From Aspergillus flavus (Eukaryota > Ascomycota > Eurotiomycetes > Eurotiales > Aspergillaceae): a stretch of 64,000 nt of DNA. Location: NCBI RefSeq assembly GCF_009017415.1, contig NC_092407.1, positions 930,001 to 994,000 of the forward strand. Direction: 5' to 3'. Position numbers and translations under genes: made by a program. The notes under the pieces are model-generated. The model was not told where the DNA came from. It did no database searches and worked only from the letters and a program-made list of their open reading frames with translations. Shown piece after piece: positions 21,953 through 33,398 of this stretch (position 1 is its first letter; each line of letters starts with the position of its first letter).

Positions 21953-23793
21953 TCAAACCGGCGAATGTTCCCCATTCTCATTCATGGCAACCAATTGGTA
22001 ATCGTTAGAGCGCAACCGATATAGCTTGAAGAGTTTGCAACAGCAGCAACAGCAGCAACAGCGATACAGACCAGCAAGCAACCCACCGACACTTACGACC
22101 ATCGCGAGGCCCAGGACCCAATTGTGCAGATCGAGAAACTTGTCGGAACTCGACCTTTGCTCTTTCTGGAGCACCTCGGTGACACCAAGGACATTCCCTT
22201 CGGAGTCTAGAGCTGCGAGCCGGAATAAAGGACCAAGGTCCTCCGGAATGTCGATTTCTGTCTCAAACTCAGTCTTTTCGAATTGTGCCACTACCCCAAA
22301 CGAGGACTCGGTCAAATCGTCGGATGTCCACACCTCTAATCTCCATGATGTAACTTCTGTTGCACCGTTCCAGCTCACGTACACTTTTCCATCGTCCACC
22401 TCAGCATCAGGAGTCGTCTGAGGATGTCCCACCCAGTCACCCTTGAAGGAGCGGTAGGAGACAACGCGCCCAAAGCTGAAGAAGGCCGAAGCGCCAAAAT
22501 GGACATTGCACAGCAACTCTCCGTCGGCGCTGAATTCGGTATAGGCGGCACTGTGGCCCCAGCCAACTAGAACACGGCCGGTGTCATCCAGCATCTGCAC
22601 ATTGCCTTGTGATACGGACTTCATCTGTTGGGGATGATAGTAAGCAGCCAGCAACCAGGCCTGACGGGAGGGGATATCCAGCTGAATAGCCATCCCGCGA
22701 CTCTCATTGTCCGGATCATTGTAGGAGTGGGCCGCGTTGTCGAAAAGCGTTAAGGTGCTGTTCGCGTGCCACCGCGCATCATGCTGCCAGGCGAAATTCG
22801 TTGCTTCACCACCCGAGAGATCCGTGAAATCATTCATTTTGCCCCCTAGTGTCCATAGTAAAGATCCGGTATTTGGATCAATGCAGCTGACCGAATGTGT
22901 GTGTCGGGATGAAACAAGGTAATTTCCCTGGTCATCTTTCCCGACGCTGTTGATGTGGAAGAAGTCAAAAGCCGATGCGCGATCTTTTCCAGCTTCGCCC
23001 AGAGGCTCATACGTGCTGCTTACAGGATAGTGTTTTGAAGCACGCCACTCGAACAGCAGTTCACCGGTCTCGATGTCGATCTCCTGGAACACGCCGTCAA
23101 ATATCCAGCCTAGTTCCGGACCTCCGACATCTGTTAGGTCCACTGGCGTTGGGTCGTAGATAGTCACCAGTGCTGTTCCCTCGTCCGTTATTGTGAATTC
23201 ATGCAGATCACCACCGTAGTTGCCGACAGGGTTAATCACGTATCGTTGGGTATAAGTGGAATCAAGCTTGTCATGGTCAGTCCAGCACATATCCTCCTTT
23301 CTCAGATGTGACGTACCATATACCACGATCCATAGCCGCGACTCTCGATCTCGCGACCTTCCCAGTAGGTTAAGTAGTCTTCACCCTTATATCGCTGGAC
23401 TTTGAAATCCTGTGTGGTCTCCCAGTTGTACTTCATCCAAACGAGGTTGCCATGAGCATCGAGAATCATCGGACCTGCTTGGGGTACCGAATCACCGCGG
23501 GGCGCAAGGAATGTGTATCGAGGGTCACACCCTAAATCGGATTCCGTGATTTCGATAATCGGCGATTCATATTCAAAGGAAACGTAGCCAGTCGAAGGCC
23601 CGAACCCATACAGACCTAGGTCATATTGGCTCAAGTCCGTGCGAAAGCGGAACCGCAGAAATTGCGGCAGCACAAAGACGTAAAAAAGGTAGAGAAAGCT
23701 GATGGCCACGCCGACCGTAGCGATATGGCGACCGGTGATGAGCCTCAGCGGCGAGCGACGGGCATTCTTCGGAACCCAAGTCCAAGAGGACAT
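21953..23793 (-). CDS. Arylsulfotransferase-like (ASST_2) membrane protein
   Basis: Two exons (intron 23267-23316, GTACGT...CAAG) give 596 residues from MSSWTWVPK. Residues about 22-45 form a membrane segment (VGVAISFLYLFYVFVLPQF). The luminal or extracellular body carries the beta-propeller-type arylsulfotransferase pattern, for example DFFHINSVGKDDQGNYLVSS, GSLLWTLGGK and WQHDARW. A second membrane segment near residue 545 (VLGLAMVVSVGGLLAGLY) is followed by eight consecutive cysteines and a short cytosolic tail. Fungal members are annotated by homology only, and sulfotransfer has rarely been shown. The ORF extends upstream of the ATG from a TTG, which I do not use. Confidence 0.88.
22037..22060 (-). 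repeat. TGC/TGT microsatellite encoding eight cysteines
   Basis: A 24-base tract of TGC and TGT codons on the coding strand encodes C8 directly after the C-terminal membrane helix of the arylsulfotransferase-like protein. It is prone to length variation. Juxtamembrane cysteines are typical S-acylation sites. Confidence 0.85.
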
Positions 23794-26128
23794 TGGGACA
23801 TGACGGACGGGGTGCAAATCGTCCGGGATATTAGCAAAAGGGATAACGGAATGGGGTCGTGGGGAGGTTTATTAACCCCCTCCCAGGGGAGTGCGTCCAT
23901 GCTCGAGATTCAGGTACGCAATCGTAATCGTACCTGGGCCTCTGTTCAGCAACTCAGGAGAGACAGTGACTGTAACAGAAGACCCAGAAAAAGATTGCCA
24001 AGATGCCCCGCTCATGCACCAAACAACGTGGCTTCATGTTCCGAATCCATTGCGGCGGAGTTAACGCAGAATTAGTACACCAGAAAAGGGCATATCATTC
24101 GACCATCGTGCTGTTCTCCGGCTTTTGCCAAGATAACCCACAGTGGGTCGTTTGATAGACGAGCTCTTGGGTGCCATCGGCCATGAGTGGTCTGCTGAAG
24201 ATTTAGCCATCTTGGCACCTTGTCTTCCCCACCGTGAGTGCGTATGGGTGCCGATTGCCGGCAATTGCTCGGTTGATGGAATCAGCTTGACTAGTGGTTG
24301 CGAAGGGTGGCGTGCTTTTAGGGCTAACGAACACTATGCGTAACTCCCAGTGGCTGAGATGGGATCATTGGAACTATTTGTGATCTCAATGACGCCGCGT
24401 GGATATTATCATCACTTAATCTAAGGAGTTTATGAACGCCACCGGCCACTCAGACTCAATCGTTCCCTTCTTCTCGGTGGGGCCTTGCCAATCTAACTTC
24501 AAACTACCGGGAAGAGTCGAAGTCATTAATCCCAGTCAGCAGAGAACTGCATGGTAGAATCAGACTCGCCGAGAGAAAAATACAGGCCAATACTCAATCC
24601 AGATTGCCACAACTACGGACTGTGGGGTGAGTTTTCCAGATTTTCTCCATCCACGACTCCACGTATTCTCGAAGTTTTCAATAGCTCAATGGATCGGCGC
24701 AATAACGCCCCTTGCTCCACTCCTGCCCCCAAACTGACTCTTATTGGGTCCGGAAATGCTCGCATTACTCGGCAAATCGTTCTGGATCAGGATTGCATGT
24801 CTCTTGTGTAATTTCCTATACATGAACCAAGAAATCCATGGCAATTGAACGATATCATTCATGGCTTTCTTGTAGCGGGGTAGTATTTGATAATTCGTCG
24901 ACTCCTGTCAGACATCGAATCCATGCACGGCTTGGCATTCTAACCATTAAGCCCTTGGCAATGATTTATGAACTCGATTCGTCCTCGGTTAGCAATTGAA
25001 CCCCGTGCCAAGCCGGTCTGTTATATATCTGCTCTGTTAATGAAGACGCGACTCTGGACTCTGGACTGCGTGTGCGACTGAGTGACAGATAACTTAATTT
25101 TCAAGGAACCCGATTCTAGCCAATAATAGTCCATCTGATATATAAATACGTCCTTTATCTATATAATGAGTTGACGCTTGGGAATAGTTCGTGGCTGTGC
25201 ACCACTTCATTGTTGCCTATTTCTTGCCATAGCTCTTCGGATGCGTGTGCCGTGCCATTGATGATATGAACCTTATGCACTTCGTGCTTAGGGCCATTTT
25301 ACCATATTCAGACTTTTATCTAATTCACTCCGCCTGAGGTCCTTGTAAGTACGTTTCCTCTGTTGTGGTTAGGCCAAAATGCCCGGGAAAGCAAGCAGGA
25401 GTATTGTCGGATATGGCGCGTAAGGTTAAAATCGTATAGGATCTTTGTAGCTTTTTGTTTGGGATGAATATAAGTGGCTTCGATCTTAAAGATGACTTTC
25501 CGGCTTGTATAGGTTTGAGATTACTTCTTTAACGATCCCGAGTCAGAAATCTGTTCTTTCATAGATTTGGGGATATATATTTATTCAAGGCATGCACACA
25601 TCATCCTCGATATCCTATGTCGGTCAATACGTAGGTTAGTTGTTCAGAAAGATAGCACTTGCCATATGTATTGTCAAGGAGTATCTTGCCCAACTCATAT
25701 ACACTGGTTACGCGTAGTTTGACTTAGCACATTAGACTATGAGATATGCCCACACGGCACGATTGACTATATGACGTGTAACCATTCCTTGAAGGCAACT
25801 TAGTCGGAGAGAACATTTACCCTTAACACAGGCTGCCCACAAATCCTGGCTATCAATTCAAGGTACAATTTAACACGGTAACAGAATATACATTTTCTAT
25901 TTATCCCAACAACTGGTGGCTATCCCGATGCGTGTGAAGTTGGCCAAATCCCAGAATGAAACAAAGGGCCTAAGAGATGGAACGCTACCTAAGCCATGTA
26001 TGTCATTTGATCGTGGAAAGAGAGGCCTAGGTTCCTCAATGAAAGATCTGCAGTAGAATGGTATATGTAGAACAACCCTGGTATGCTAGATATAACAAGG
26101 AAAATCTGACCACTAGCAGTTGCCTTGG
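23794..26128. other. Intergenic, 2.3 kb, no supported gene
   Basis: Short ORFs on both strands have no family resemblance and no joining exons. A tRNA-like string near 24910-24990 lacks an anticodon arm. AT content rises from about 25080 onward. Confidence 0.55.
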
Positions 26129-29122
26129 CTAGCTTCCCCTACGAACAGAAATGTCACAGGATTTTAGAAGGTTAAGTAATCTCTTTATGGCGTCATAATG
26201 GCGGGTCTTGTCTGCCCCCGCGGCTTCCCAGGCACACATTGTAGTATTGAGATTCACTGCATAATATCGGTATTTGGCCAAGTCCTCGACAAGTGCCTGG
26301 CGGTTCGGATCTTCCTCAGCGTCTTCCTGACTCGACTCGCCCGCTGGCTGTGGAAATAGATAGGCTCCATTATTATAGATCATATCCACAATCTGACCAG
26401 CAATTCGCTGGCGGAAATCATACTCTGGCGGAAGCTGACCATTGAGGTTCCTCATTTTTTGTGCGATCCTATCTCGAGCAATAAGACGATGGTTCTCGGG
26501 TTCAAAGCAATCTGCAAAGCTGGCATAGTCCACATGAAGACCTAGTTGTTGCGCAGAAGGCAGTGCAGAGCGCCTGAAGACCCTTTGACCATGTAGTTGG
26601 CTCATTGCGATAATGGACTCAAGAGATCGCGCGCCATGGCGGAAGTGCGGCACAGTCAATAGTGCGTTCAGCACACCCTCATCCAGCTGGATCTCCTCGT
26701 CTGCCTCGCAGCCGAGTCGGGTCTGCAACATTGCTCGCAGATGGATACCACGGCGAATGAGGTACATATAGTCGGGGTCTCTCAAGCTTTCATGCGACCC
26801 CTGAATATTCACAAACCCACGTAGTCGGCTGACAAAGTCTGGCTTCTTCGCGTCCTTCGCGTCTTTGGTTTCCAGGTCAGTTGTAAAATCCTCAAATGTT
26901 GAACATGTACCCCCGATGAAAACGAAAATGGCCGATCCCAGCGGCCGCTGATGACCGTCTTCAAGGAACCTGCCATCCTGCATCGGTGCTAGAAGATACT
27001 GAAGCCACCCTAGTTTCGTTTGTCCGAAGCCGCTATCAAACTCATCGAAAAGCACCAACGGGACTTCATTAGACAGCCCGCTGTCGCGGACGGTGTGGAA
27101 GGCGACAACTAAATCATGGTACTCCCGAAACTGGGACAAGTTGAACGTCAATGGTTTGCTGACTCTTTTCCCGCCATTGCTTACTCGCTGGGCAACAGCT
27201 TTGACGACCTCCTTGATCCCGAACGATTTTCCTGACCCTGGAGCGCCGAAGACGCCTATCGAGATTGGCTTTTCCTGCGGCGACCGCAAGTACTCCGTCA
27301 CGAGGTTGGCAATTGCTCGGAAGCTTTCTTTTTCCTGTCGGTCTGCTGTCATGAGATTTCCGAACCGGGCCGTGGGAATACTAGCGAGCGCCTTCTCAGT
27401 TCCTTCCTTCACAATTCTCTCTGCGAGGGCTTTGGTATTTCTTGGAGGTACCGTGTCTTTGGCTTCCTTTCGTGTCACAACTTGCTGAGCAAGAGTAGCA
27501 ATTTTGTTTGCTACTTCTCCATTGGCGGCTTCATTTGGGGGTTCCACGGTTTGCGTTGCAAGGTCCTCAATCTCGGTTCTAGCCTCTGTGACTTCCTCCT
27601 GTGTTAATGCTTGCGCCAATAAAGTTTTGATTTTGGATTTTATATTTTCCGCCTGACGAGACAAAAGCATCTCCTTATAATTGATAATTTCGGTCTTGAA
27701 ATTCTCGACGCTGATTGTTGTGTGCAAGTCTACGAGAAAGGCTTTGATTTTAGCCTGTAGTTCTCTCGTATTTGACTTTGCCTGTTGCTGTAGGAACTTT
27801 CTGAAGGAAGCTTCGAGACTCGTTTGTTTATCGTTTGGCAGCTTGTTACAAAGAGTAGGAAAGTTTTCGGTCTTGATTTTACCCTTAATGGTGGCGTCGG
27901 GGGGCACAATTGCTTCGGCAATGTCTGTAATTGATTGTTCAAGAGTGTTACCCAGTGCTTGATATGCCGGTTGCGTCTCAAGAATTGTCTGCAGGATACT
28001 CCAGCGATACTGTCTTTGGTTCTTAATCTGAGAGGATGGAACGACAATTGAGACAGCTAGAGCTTTACTGTCTGCAGATTCAGCGGAGGTATCTGAGACA
28101 TCTGGAAAGTCCGAGCTTGTGATATCATGAAGCTCATAATGATGAGCAGCTCCATTTTCAACTTTTATGTTTGCCAATGCCGCTTTCAGGGACACAAGCA
28201 ATCCAGATTGAATCGCTTTATTGTAAGCCGTCTTCTGTTGAGCGAAGTACCTAAGCATACCTGCCATAAATCCAGCAACAATGGCTGGTGTGCGTCCAGG
28301 CGTGGACTGGATGAAGTCTCCTTCTGAGTTCTCTGACTTCTGAATGTAGAGGTCTGCTGTCCCACCCTGTTCGGTTGTATTGTCAACATGAATGACTCCA
28401 TCACAATCAAAGCGGACAATCAAATGTGAAGCGGTTCGAAGAGCATTGAGCTCTGGTTTAATTTTTTCGTTGAAGACAAAATTTCGAAACAAATCCTCCG
28501 TGGTTTGCGCCCAGGAGAGATGGCGACTGATCTCGACATGCTTCCACCTGAGGTATTCGGCATCGATAACCACACCTATTGCTTCCCACCCATCCGGCAA
28601 TTTTTCATCCTTCCAGAATGGTGTACCATGCTTGCAAAGTATATCCCATTCGTCAGCTGATTGCGCAATATCTGCGCCAGAGCGTCGAAAAATCCGATAC
28701 CAGGGGTCGACTTCAAAAGACCCCACATCATGTTGATCCACCACCACCAGCAGATCACCCGTTTTGATACTTACGTTTAAGTCGTCGTCTCTAGCACTTG
28801 TTTCGCACTGTAGCTGAAGGCGTGACTTGACTCGATGGCCAGGTGACGACTTTGGTGCAAGTTGCTCGACCTCCAAGGCCGTTTGGACAGGCCTTTGGAC
28901 GGTACCAGCACCTTGAACAGGAGCGACCGTTTCATGTTTGACAAATTGCGGTTCAAGGCCAAAGGTATCACTACCTAATCTTTCTCTCAATTGACTTAAG
29001 AGGTCATAGACAAGTTTAGCACCTCCAGGAGGATCAACGATCGTGACGTTCATCCCGCCATAGTGGAGGTATCTGATACGATCACAGTAATCCTTTCCAG
29101 TGATGAAGACGTTGGTAGCCAT
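26129..29122 (-). CDS. Intronless AAA+ ATPase with bacterial-like architecture
   Basis: A single 997-residue frame. Residues about 1-330 resemble the N-terminal part of large bacterial AAA-family ATPases that often end in a RyR domain: GGMNVTIVDPPGGAKLVYDL, VVIDAEYLRWKHVEISRHLSW, and the kinase-like HLIVRFDCDGVIHV. Residues about 370-600 are helical, Lys/Glu/Gln-rich and coiled-coil prone. The AAA+ module follows with Walker A GVFGAPGSGKSFGIKE (about 620), FNLSQFREYHDLV, Walker B VPLVLFDEFDS (about 686), LAPMQDGRFLEDG, IFVFIGGT and DFVSRLRGFVNI. The helical lid and C-terminus lack a recognisable RyR domain. There is no membrane segment or signal. Lack of introns in a locus where most genes have them fits acquisition from bacteria, but retrotransposition or old transfer are alternatives. 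A defence or stress role is inference only. Confidence 0.85.
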   Translation of the reverse strand: MATNVFITGKDYCDRIRYLHYGGMNVTIVDPPGGAKLVYDLLSQLRERLGSDTFGLEPQFVKHETVAPVQGAGTVQRPVQTALEVEQLAPKSSPGHRVKSRLQLQCETSARDDDLNVSIKTGDLLVVVDQHDVGSFEVDPWYRIFRRSGADIAQSADEWDILCKHGTPFWKDEKLPDGWEAIGVVIDAEYLRWKHVEISRHLSWAQTTEDLFRNFVFNEKIKPELNALRTASHLIVRFDCDGVIHVDNTTEQGGTADLYIQKSENSEGDFIQSTPGRTPAIVAGFMAGMLRYFAQQKTAYNKAIQSGLLVSLKAALANIKVENGAAHHYELHDITSSDFPDVSDTSAESADSKALAVSIVVPSSQIKNQRQYRWSILQTILETQPAYQALGNTLEQSITDIAEAIVPPDATIKGKIKTENFPTLCNKLPNDKQTSLEASFRKFLQQQAKSNTRELQAKIKAFLVDLHTTISVENFKTEIINYKEMLLSRQAENIKSKIKTLLAQALTQEEVTEARTEIEDLATQTVEPPNEAANGEVANKIATLAQQVVTRKEAKDTVPPRNTKALAERIVKEGTEKALASIPTARFGNLMTADRQEKESFRAIANLVTEYLRSPQEKPISIGVFGAPGSGKSFGIKEVVKAVAQRVSNGGKRVSKPLTFNLSQFREYHDLVVAFHTVRDSGLSNEVPLVLFDEFDSGFGQTKLGWLQYLLAPMQDGRFLEDGHQRPLGSAIFVFIGGTCSTFEDFTTDLETKDAKDAKKPDFVSRLRGFVNIQGSHESLRDPDYMYLIRRGIHLRAMLQTRLGCEADEEIQLDEGVLNALLTVPHFRHGARSLESIIAMSQLHGQRVFRRSALPSAQQLGLHVDYASFADCFEPENHRLIARDRIAQKMRNLNGQLPPEYDFRQRIAGQIVDMIYNNGAYLFPQPAGESSQEDAEEDPNRQALVEDLAKYRYYAVNLNTTMCAWEAAGADKTRHYDAIKRLLNLLKSCDISVRRGS

Positions 29123-32100
29123 GATGGTGTGATTAAAAATGCAACTGAGGTCGTGCTCAAGTGTTGTAGGCGTATACTAGGGAAGGACACAGGTAATGAA
29201 GAAAGTGATTTGGAGGATGCTGGTATTATCGTCGAAATACTCGGGAGACCCTCGCCCTTATATCATTGTTACTTGTATGTTTGAGGGGCATGGCTGCGGG
29301 ATAAAGCTCCGAGCACCTTGGTGGGGCATTAATCACCGATAGGATCTGCTGCATGGTCAGACACTCAGAGTATCCTGCCCATCCAGGTCAAGACTGACTG
29401 AACATCTTTCGCCGTTTAGTGCTGATTCAATGATGTGCTGTCCTAACGGCAGTACCGAGACGCAGCGATCAGGTAACAATGCTGATGGAAATGATCGAAT
29501 CAGACTGTCTTTCCTGGTGACTTTGAGGCCACTGGTAGTGGGATATCTAGATTGAGCAATCATGGAGAAGGCCACTGCGCGATAAATGAACTGAGAGGAC
29601 ACGTAACACCATTGAAGGTATACGTGTGTTACCCTTATTCAGTGGTTTCTCAGCCTTGCAGGTTAATTGAGGACAGGGCATTGCGTCTCGATATTGGATG
29701 AGGGTGAGCTTACGCTAAAAAGAGCCTTGTTGTCGTCCACATCACGGTGATCGGCTAGACACTCACCAGTCTGGGAGCGTTCATGGTGGAGTAGGTATGG
29801 CTGCGGCTGCGAATCAGCGGTATAAAAAATATCATGCATATTCGTCTCACTGCCTTCAATAATCTCGAGCAACCCTGTGCGACCAAAAGCACTGGCGCGC
29901 AGCTCCTGATGTTCTGACATCAGACTAGTAGTCAACCGTGAACGGTACATTAATACATTCGAGAAGATGTAGATTTGTGCAGCCTCTCCGGAATGATAGA
30001 GACTAACACCCCCATTCTACTCATATCATGTTATTGAGTTGAGGAATAACTCTGGTTTCGACGCTCCTGCTGGCTGACTTTTGGCTTTACGCCACAAGTC
30101 AAACAGCGGGCCGCAATCTAAAAACACGCGGCAGAAGCTCTCGCCAATAGAAGCTGAAGGAATAAGTACTCGTCTCCTGGAGGGCGAGGTATCCCGATAG
30201 CTTGTATGCCCAAATGCGAGAAAAGTCGAAAAGAGTAACCTGGATTGCAGATGCAGTTTACGTCTCACACTATCTTCCATGGCCCAAAGCAAAAAGTGAG
30301 CATTTTGATTTCCGAATCCAGTATTGTTGTCAATCGCGAAGGAATAATTGATGCCGAGGCCTCTCGAGTTGGCAGGAGGTATGACAACCAATTGTATCCC
30401 GACGCGTAGTTGTGCAGGCTGTTCGAGCTGGAGGGAGTATGTTACTGGCCAGGCTATTCTGCATACGTAGCACTTTTATACGTCCATCCATTCGCTAGAC
30501 CGATACGCTAACCCTCTGCCTGATGGAGAGCTGTGCATTAACTTCCGGCCGGGGATTCGCATTGTGCGAGTAGTACTGTATGAACAACCGCAGCCTCTAC
30601 CCCATACATGACTCGCATTGGAGGCTACGACTCTATACAGTATTATATTCCACTTTCCTATCTGTGCCAACTTGATACGTCTATGTGGAATTGAAGGAGG
30701 GCGGAGACCACTTGACTCTAGCGTCGGTGACCCAAACCCTTGCTGCAGGTAATCAACCACCAAATCTGTAGGTCATTCAAGTGCCCACCAATCCATATAG
30801 TAGTGTGGGACCAGCAGCTCCACCCACTCTTACTGTCTCTGGAACTTCTCTGGTAGGCTGAGGGTTGACTACACAGCATCCGTGAAGCCCAGCAGATGAC
30901 TCGAATTTTGATATGTACCTGGTCGCTGCGCAATTACTCTACATACTCATTATGTGGAAGCAGACGTTACATGTTACATGAAGATTTACAAGGTGAGTTA
31001 ACCTCTTGTGACCAACTGTATATTCGATTTAGACACCGAGTAACCGCTGGGTGTTGTGTTTAGCAGCCACTGGTAGTGTTGTATGCAACCATAATTGGTC
31101 ATCTTATGCCCAGCACATTTCAGCTCACTATGACACTAAACTAAACGGGGTATTTTCAAATCCGACGTCAGGCCCTCCTTGGTGAGTGGAGTCGGGCTTT
31201 GCTGCATGGTGTCAGACCTAGGGCTGCACCCTAGTAACCCCGCAGGACACCAGCCGAGTAGGTTGAATGACCGATTGACGTGTGCTGTTGTCGAGATCCC
31301 ATTTGCGCTGAGCCTTGAGACTAGGACAATTGTACAGGAGCTTATGCAACGAATGTTTACCCCCCCTTGGTCGGACCCAGCCTCTGTACGGGTCATATTC
31401 TTTGCTGTCTACTCTTTCCCCCTCGATGTAGATCTCTATGGCGTGCTCATGGTGGCTGGCTGTAGCTTTGGTACAGAATTATCTGCAGTTAGGGCGCCGT
31501 TGTATATGCATATCGCCGGATTCATATTGTTGGCTAAAACGCCCACTGGATACTACGTTGTCTTCTGAACTGACTCGTGTGTAGGTTTTCCGAGGCACTA
31601 CTTCATTCTTCTTTTAGAAACATTACCGTTAAATATGTCTTTCATTCATACAATACTGTATAGTCAATACTACCATATCATTGCCTTAATATCTTGCTGT
31701 GCTGATATTATGATTTCCTTTCTGCTGTCTACTCGAGCTTGACAGTCGTAATTCGTGGTGCTCACCTTGATGCATATCACTTTTTAACTGACCGAATATT
31801 TAATGCAAGCTACTGCATAATTCGTATAGGCATAAGAGTACCTATACAGGAGACTTGCTGGGGGTACATCTATGGCCATTTTGTTAATCATATGCAATAT
31901 TTCCTCTCTCGACCATCTAGATCCACTCGTTGCTGCATGATATTATCAAACAGAATTGTACTTAATTGAATGAAACCAAATCTTGGCATGCAGGAAAGGG
32001 CTCAAGTGGTAATAGTGTATCGTCGTGGCATTGCTTCAACGTATGAGGTATATACCGTTCTCCGCCTCACTGTGTGCAATATCCTTGGACTAGGGCTGTA

Positions 32101-32390
32101 ACAATGCCCCCAAGATGTCATTTAACGTTATCAGTGGTCACCTAGCATCAGCGGGTCTCTTCTTCGCGGCATGCAATATCAGAGGCCATCGTTCCACGTT
32201 ATTCAGGGGCTAGCGCAGGACGCCTTGCCTCATATTCAGTCCTTTCGCTATCTGCTGACGACAAAATCATAGTTTCATATTACTCCCGTACATATTGTCA
32301 AGGGATATATCACGCAACTAATATATAATGTTCGTCTTGAATGTGAGTTCTTGAAACAAGAAGTCCTATCAATCGTGACTGGACTATTCC
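29123..32390. other. Decayed, mostly non-coding stretch of 3.3 kb
   Basis: Several short frames lie on the minus strand between 29357 and 30933, and some on the plus strand near 31180 and 31740. None joins into a gene with proper splice sites. Parts near 31600-32000 are AT-rich. I saw no terminal repeats or transposase motifs. Confidence 0.5.
29663..30391 (-). pseudogene. Possible remnant of an unidentified gene
   Basis: Two minus-strand frames, 30391-30026 (MVVIPPANSRGLGINYSFAI...) and 29950-29663 (MYRSRLTTSLMSEH...), have protein-like composition and follow each other. Stops and the lack of matching splice sites separate them. I do not recognise a family. They may be exons of a broken gene or chance ORFs. 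Confidence 0.2.
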
Positions 32391-32798
32391 TCAGCTATCC
32401 CCGAAGAATCCCAATGCCTGAGCATGCCTCCAAGGCGAAATGTCATTATACGATTGTTTCCTCCCATGGATAGCTCGCTCAATTGTGTAGCCTTCATTAT
32501 TAATAACAATAATGATGACAATCAAATTCTCCCTGATCATTGAGCTGATTTCCTGAACCGTCATCTGTAGGCTTCCATCTCCGATGAAAAGGATGGCGCG
32601 GGACTATGGATTGTTTGTTCGTTCTCTCTGAGCCAACGTCGCTCCCAATGTCGCGGGTAACATGTACCCGATTGATAGCCAGGTGGCAGAGCCAAGAAGC
32701 CGTGTGTCTTGCGGCAGTATCAGATTGCGACTTCCGTGTGCTGCAGTACCTGTTTCTGTAAGGACAAGGTCACCATGACCGGGCACTGACCGTAAGTA
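32391..32798 (-). pseudogene. Pyruvate/2-oxoacid decarboxylase fragment (thiamine-diphosphate domain)
   Basis: The minus strand reads LVLTETGTAAHGS, then TRLLGSATWLSIGYMLPATLGATLAQ. After an in-frame TAG at 32604-32606 it continues [18 protein letters not shown]...[18 protein letters not shown]. This is the thiamine-diphosphate domain of fungal pyruvate decarboxylase-type enzymes, with the GDGS...NN metal-binding motif. About two thirds of the protein is missing on its N-terminal side and the C-terminus ends early at 32391. It is clearly non-functional. Such enzymes decarboxylate 2-oxo acids made by transaminases, which fits the neighbouring aminotransferase relic. Confidence 0.85.
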
Positions 32799-32817
32799 GG
32801 TTGCATATTACGGCCTA

Positions 32818-33156
32818 CCAGCAGCTGGAATCATTCTTCTGGCCATGTTCCGACAGCAAGATATCCCAAGTTCAGCGCAGATATCCTGGACCAGAGCGGT
32901 ACAAGATTTGACCGTCTTCGTGGCGGAAATCGAGGCAGGATCATTTATCAAGCAAGGAGATCCAAATTATGCGTTGCTATCTAAAGCGTCACAGACAATT
33001 AGAAGGTTTATTGACACCGTTCACGTTCAAGTCACACATCGCCGTGTAGATGGGAGTTGGACTGGGTTTCTTAGCCAGAATCCGTGGGACTTTGACTATT
33101 CTTTTTGGGAAAATTTAGCGGAGCACCCATCTTTGGACTCCTTGCCTCCTCTCTAA
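32818..33156 (+). pseudogene. C-terminal fragment of a fungal transcription factor
   Basis: From about 32818 the frame reads AAGIILLAMFRQQDIPSSAQ, then FVAEIEAGSFIKQGDPNYAL, and ends ...SLDSLPPL at the stop at 33154-33156. This is the tail typical of fungal_trans regulators (helix, acidic linker, aromatic end). The zinc cluster and the rest of the regulatory domain are absent. The fragment begins about 20 bp from the truncated end of the decarboxylase fragment on the opposite strand. Confidence 0.65.
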
Positions 33157-33398
33157 TTTCTCATTGTTTGATTCGGTTATAATTAAGACGTGAGACATTT
33201 CTTTCCGGGCTAGGCGATGATGTGATCTGCTTTATGATGGCCTTATCAGCCGTTCCGATTACTCCGACTGTTCATCCTTTCTCCGATTCGAAGATGTATG
33301 AACGGCAACACAACGTATATAAATCGAATATATATTCAGTCCCACGAGTCATTGATAAAGCACTACGACAGTCCATCAACAGCCATTACACTATCAAA

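Noticed and set aside
24905..24990. tRNA-like string on the minus strand (TTAATGGTTAGAATGCC ... GGATTCGA)
   Set aside because: D-arm and T-loop-like strings are present, but there is no room for an anticodon stem-loop and no acceptor pairing.
31179..31568. 129-codon plus-strand ORF
   Set aside because: No ATG start at the reported position, no recognisable motif, and it lies in a decayed non-coding stretch.
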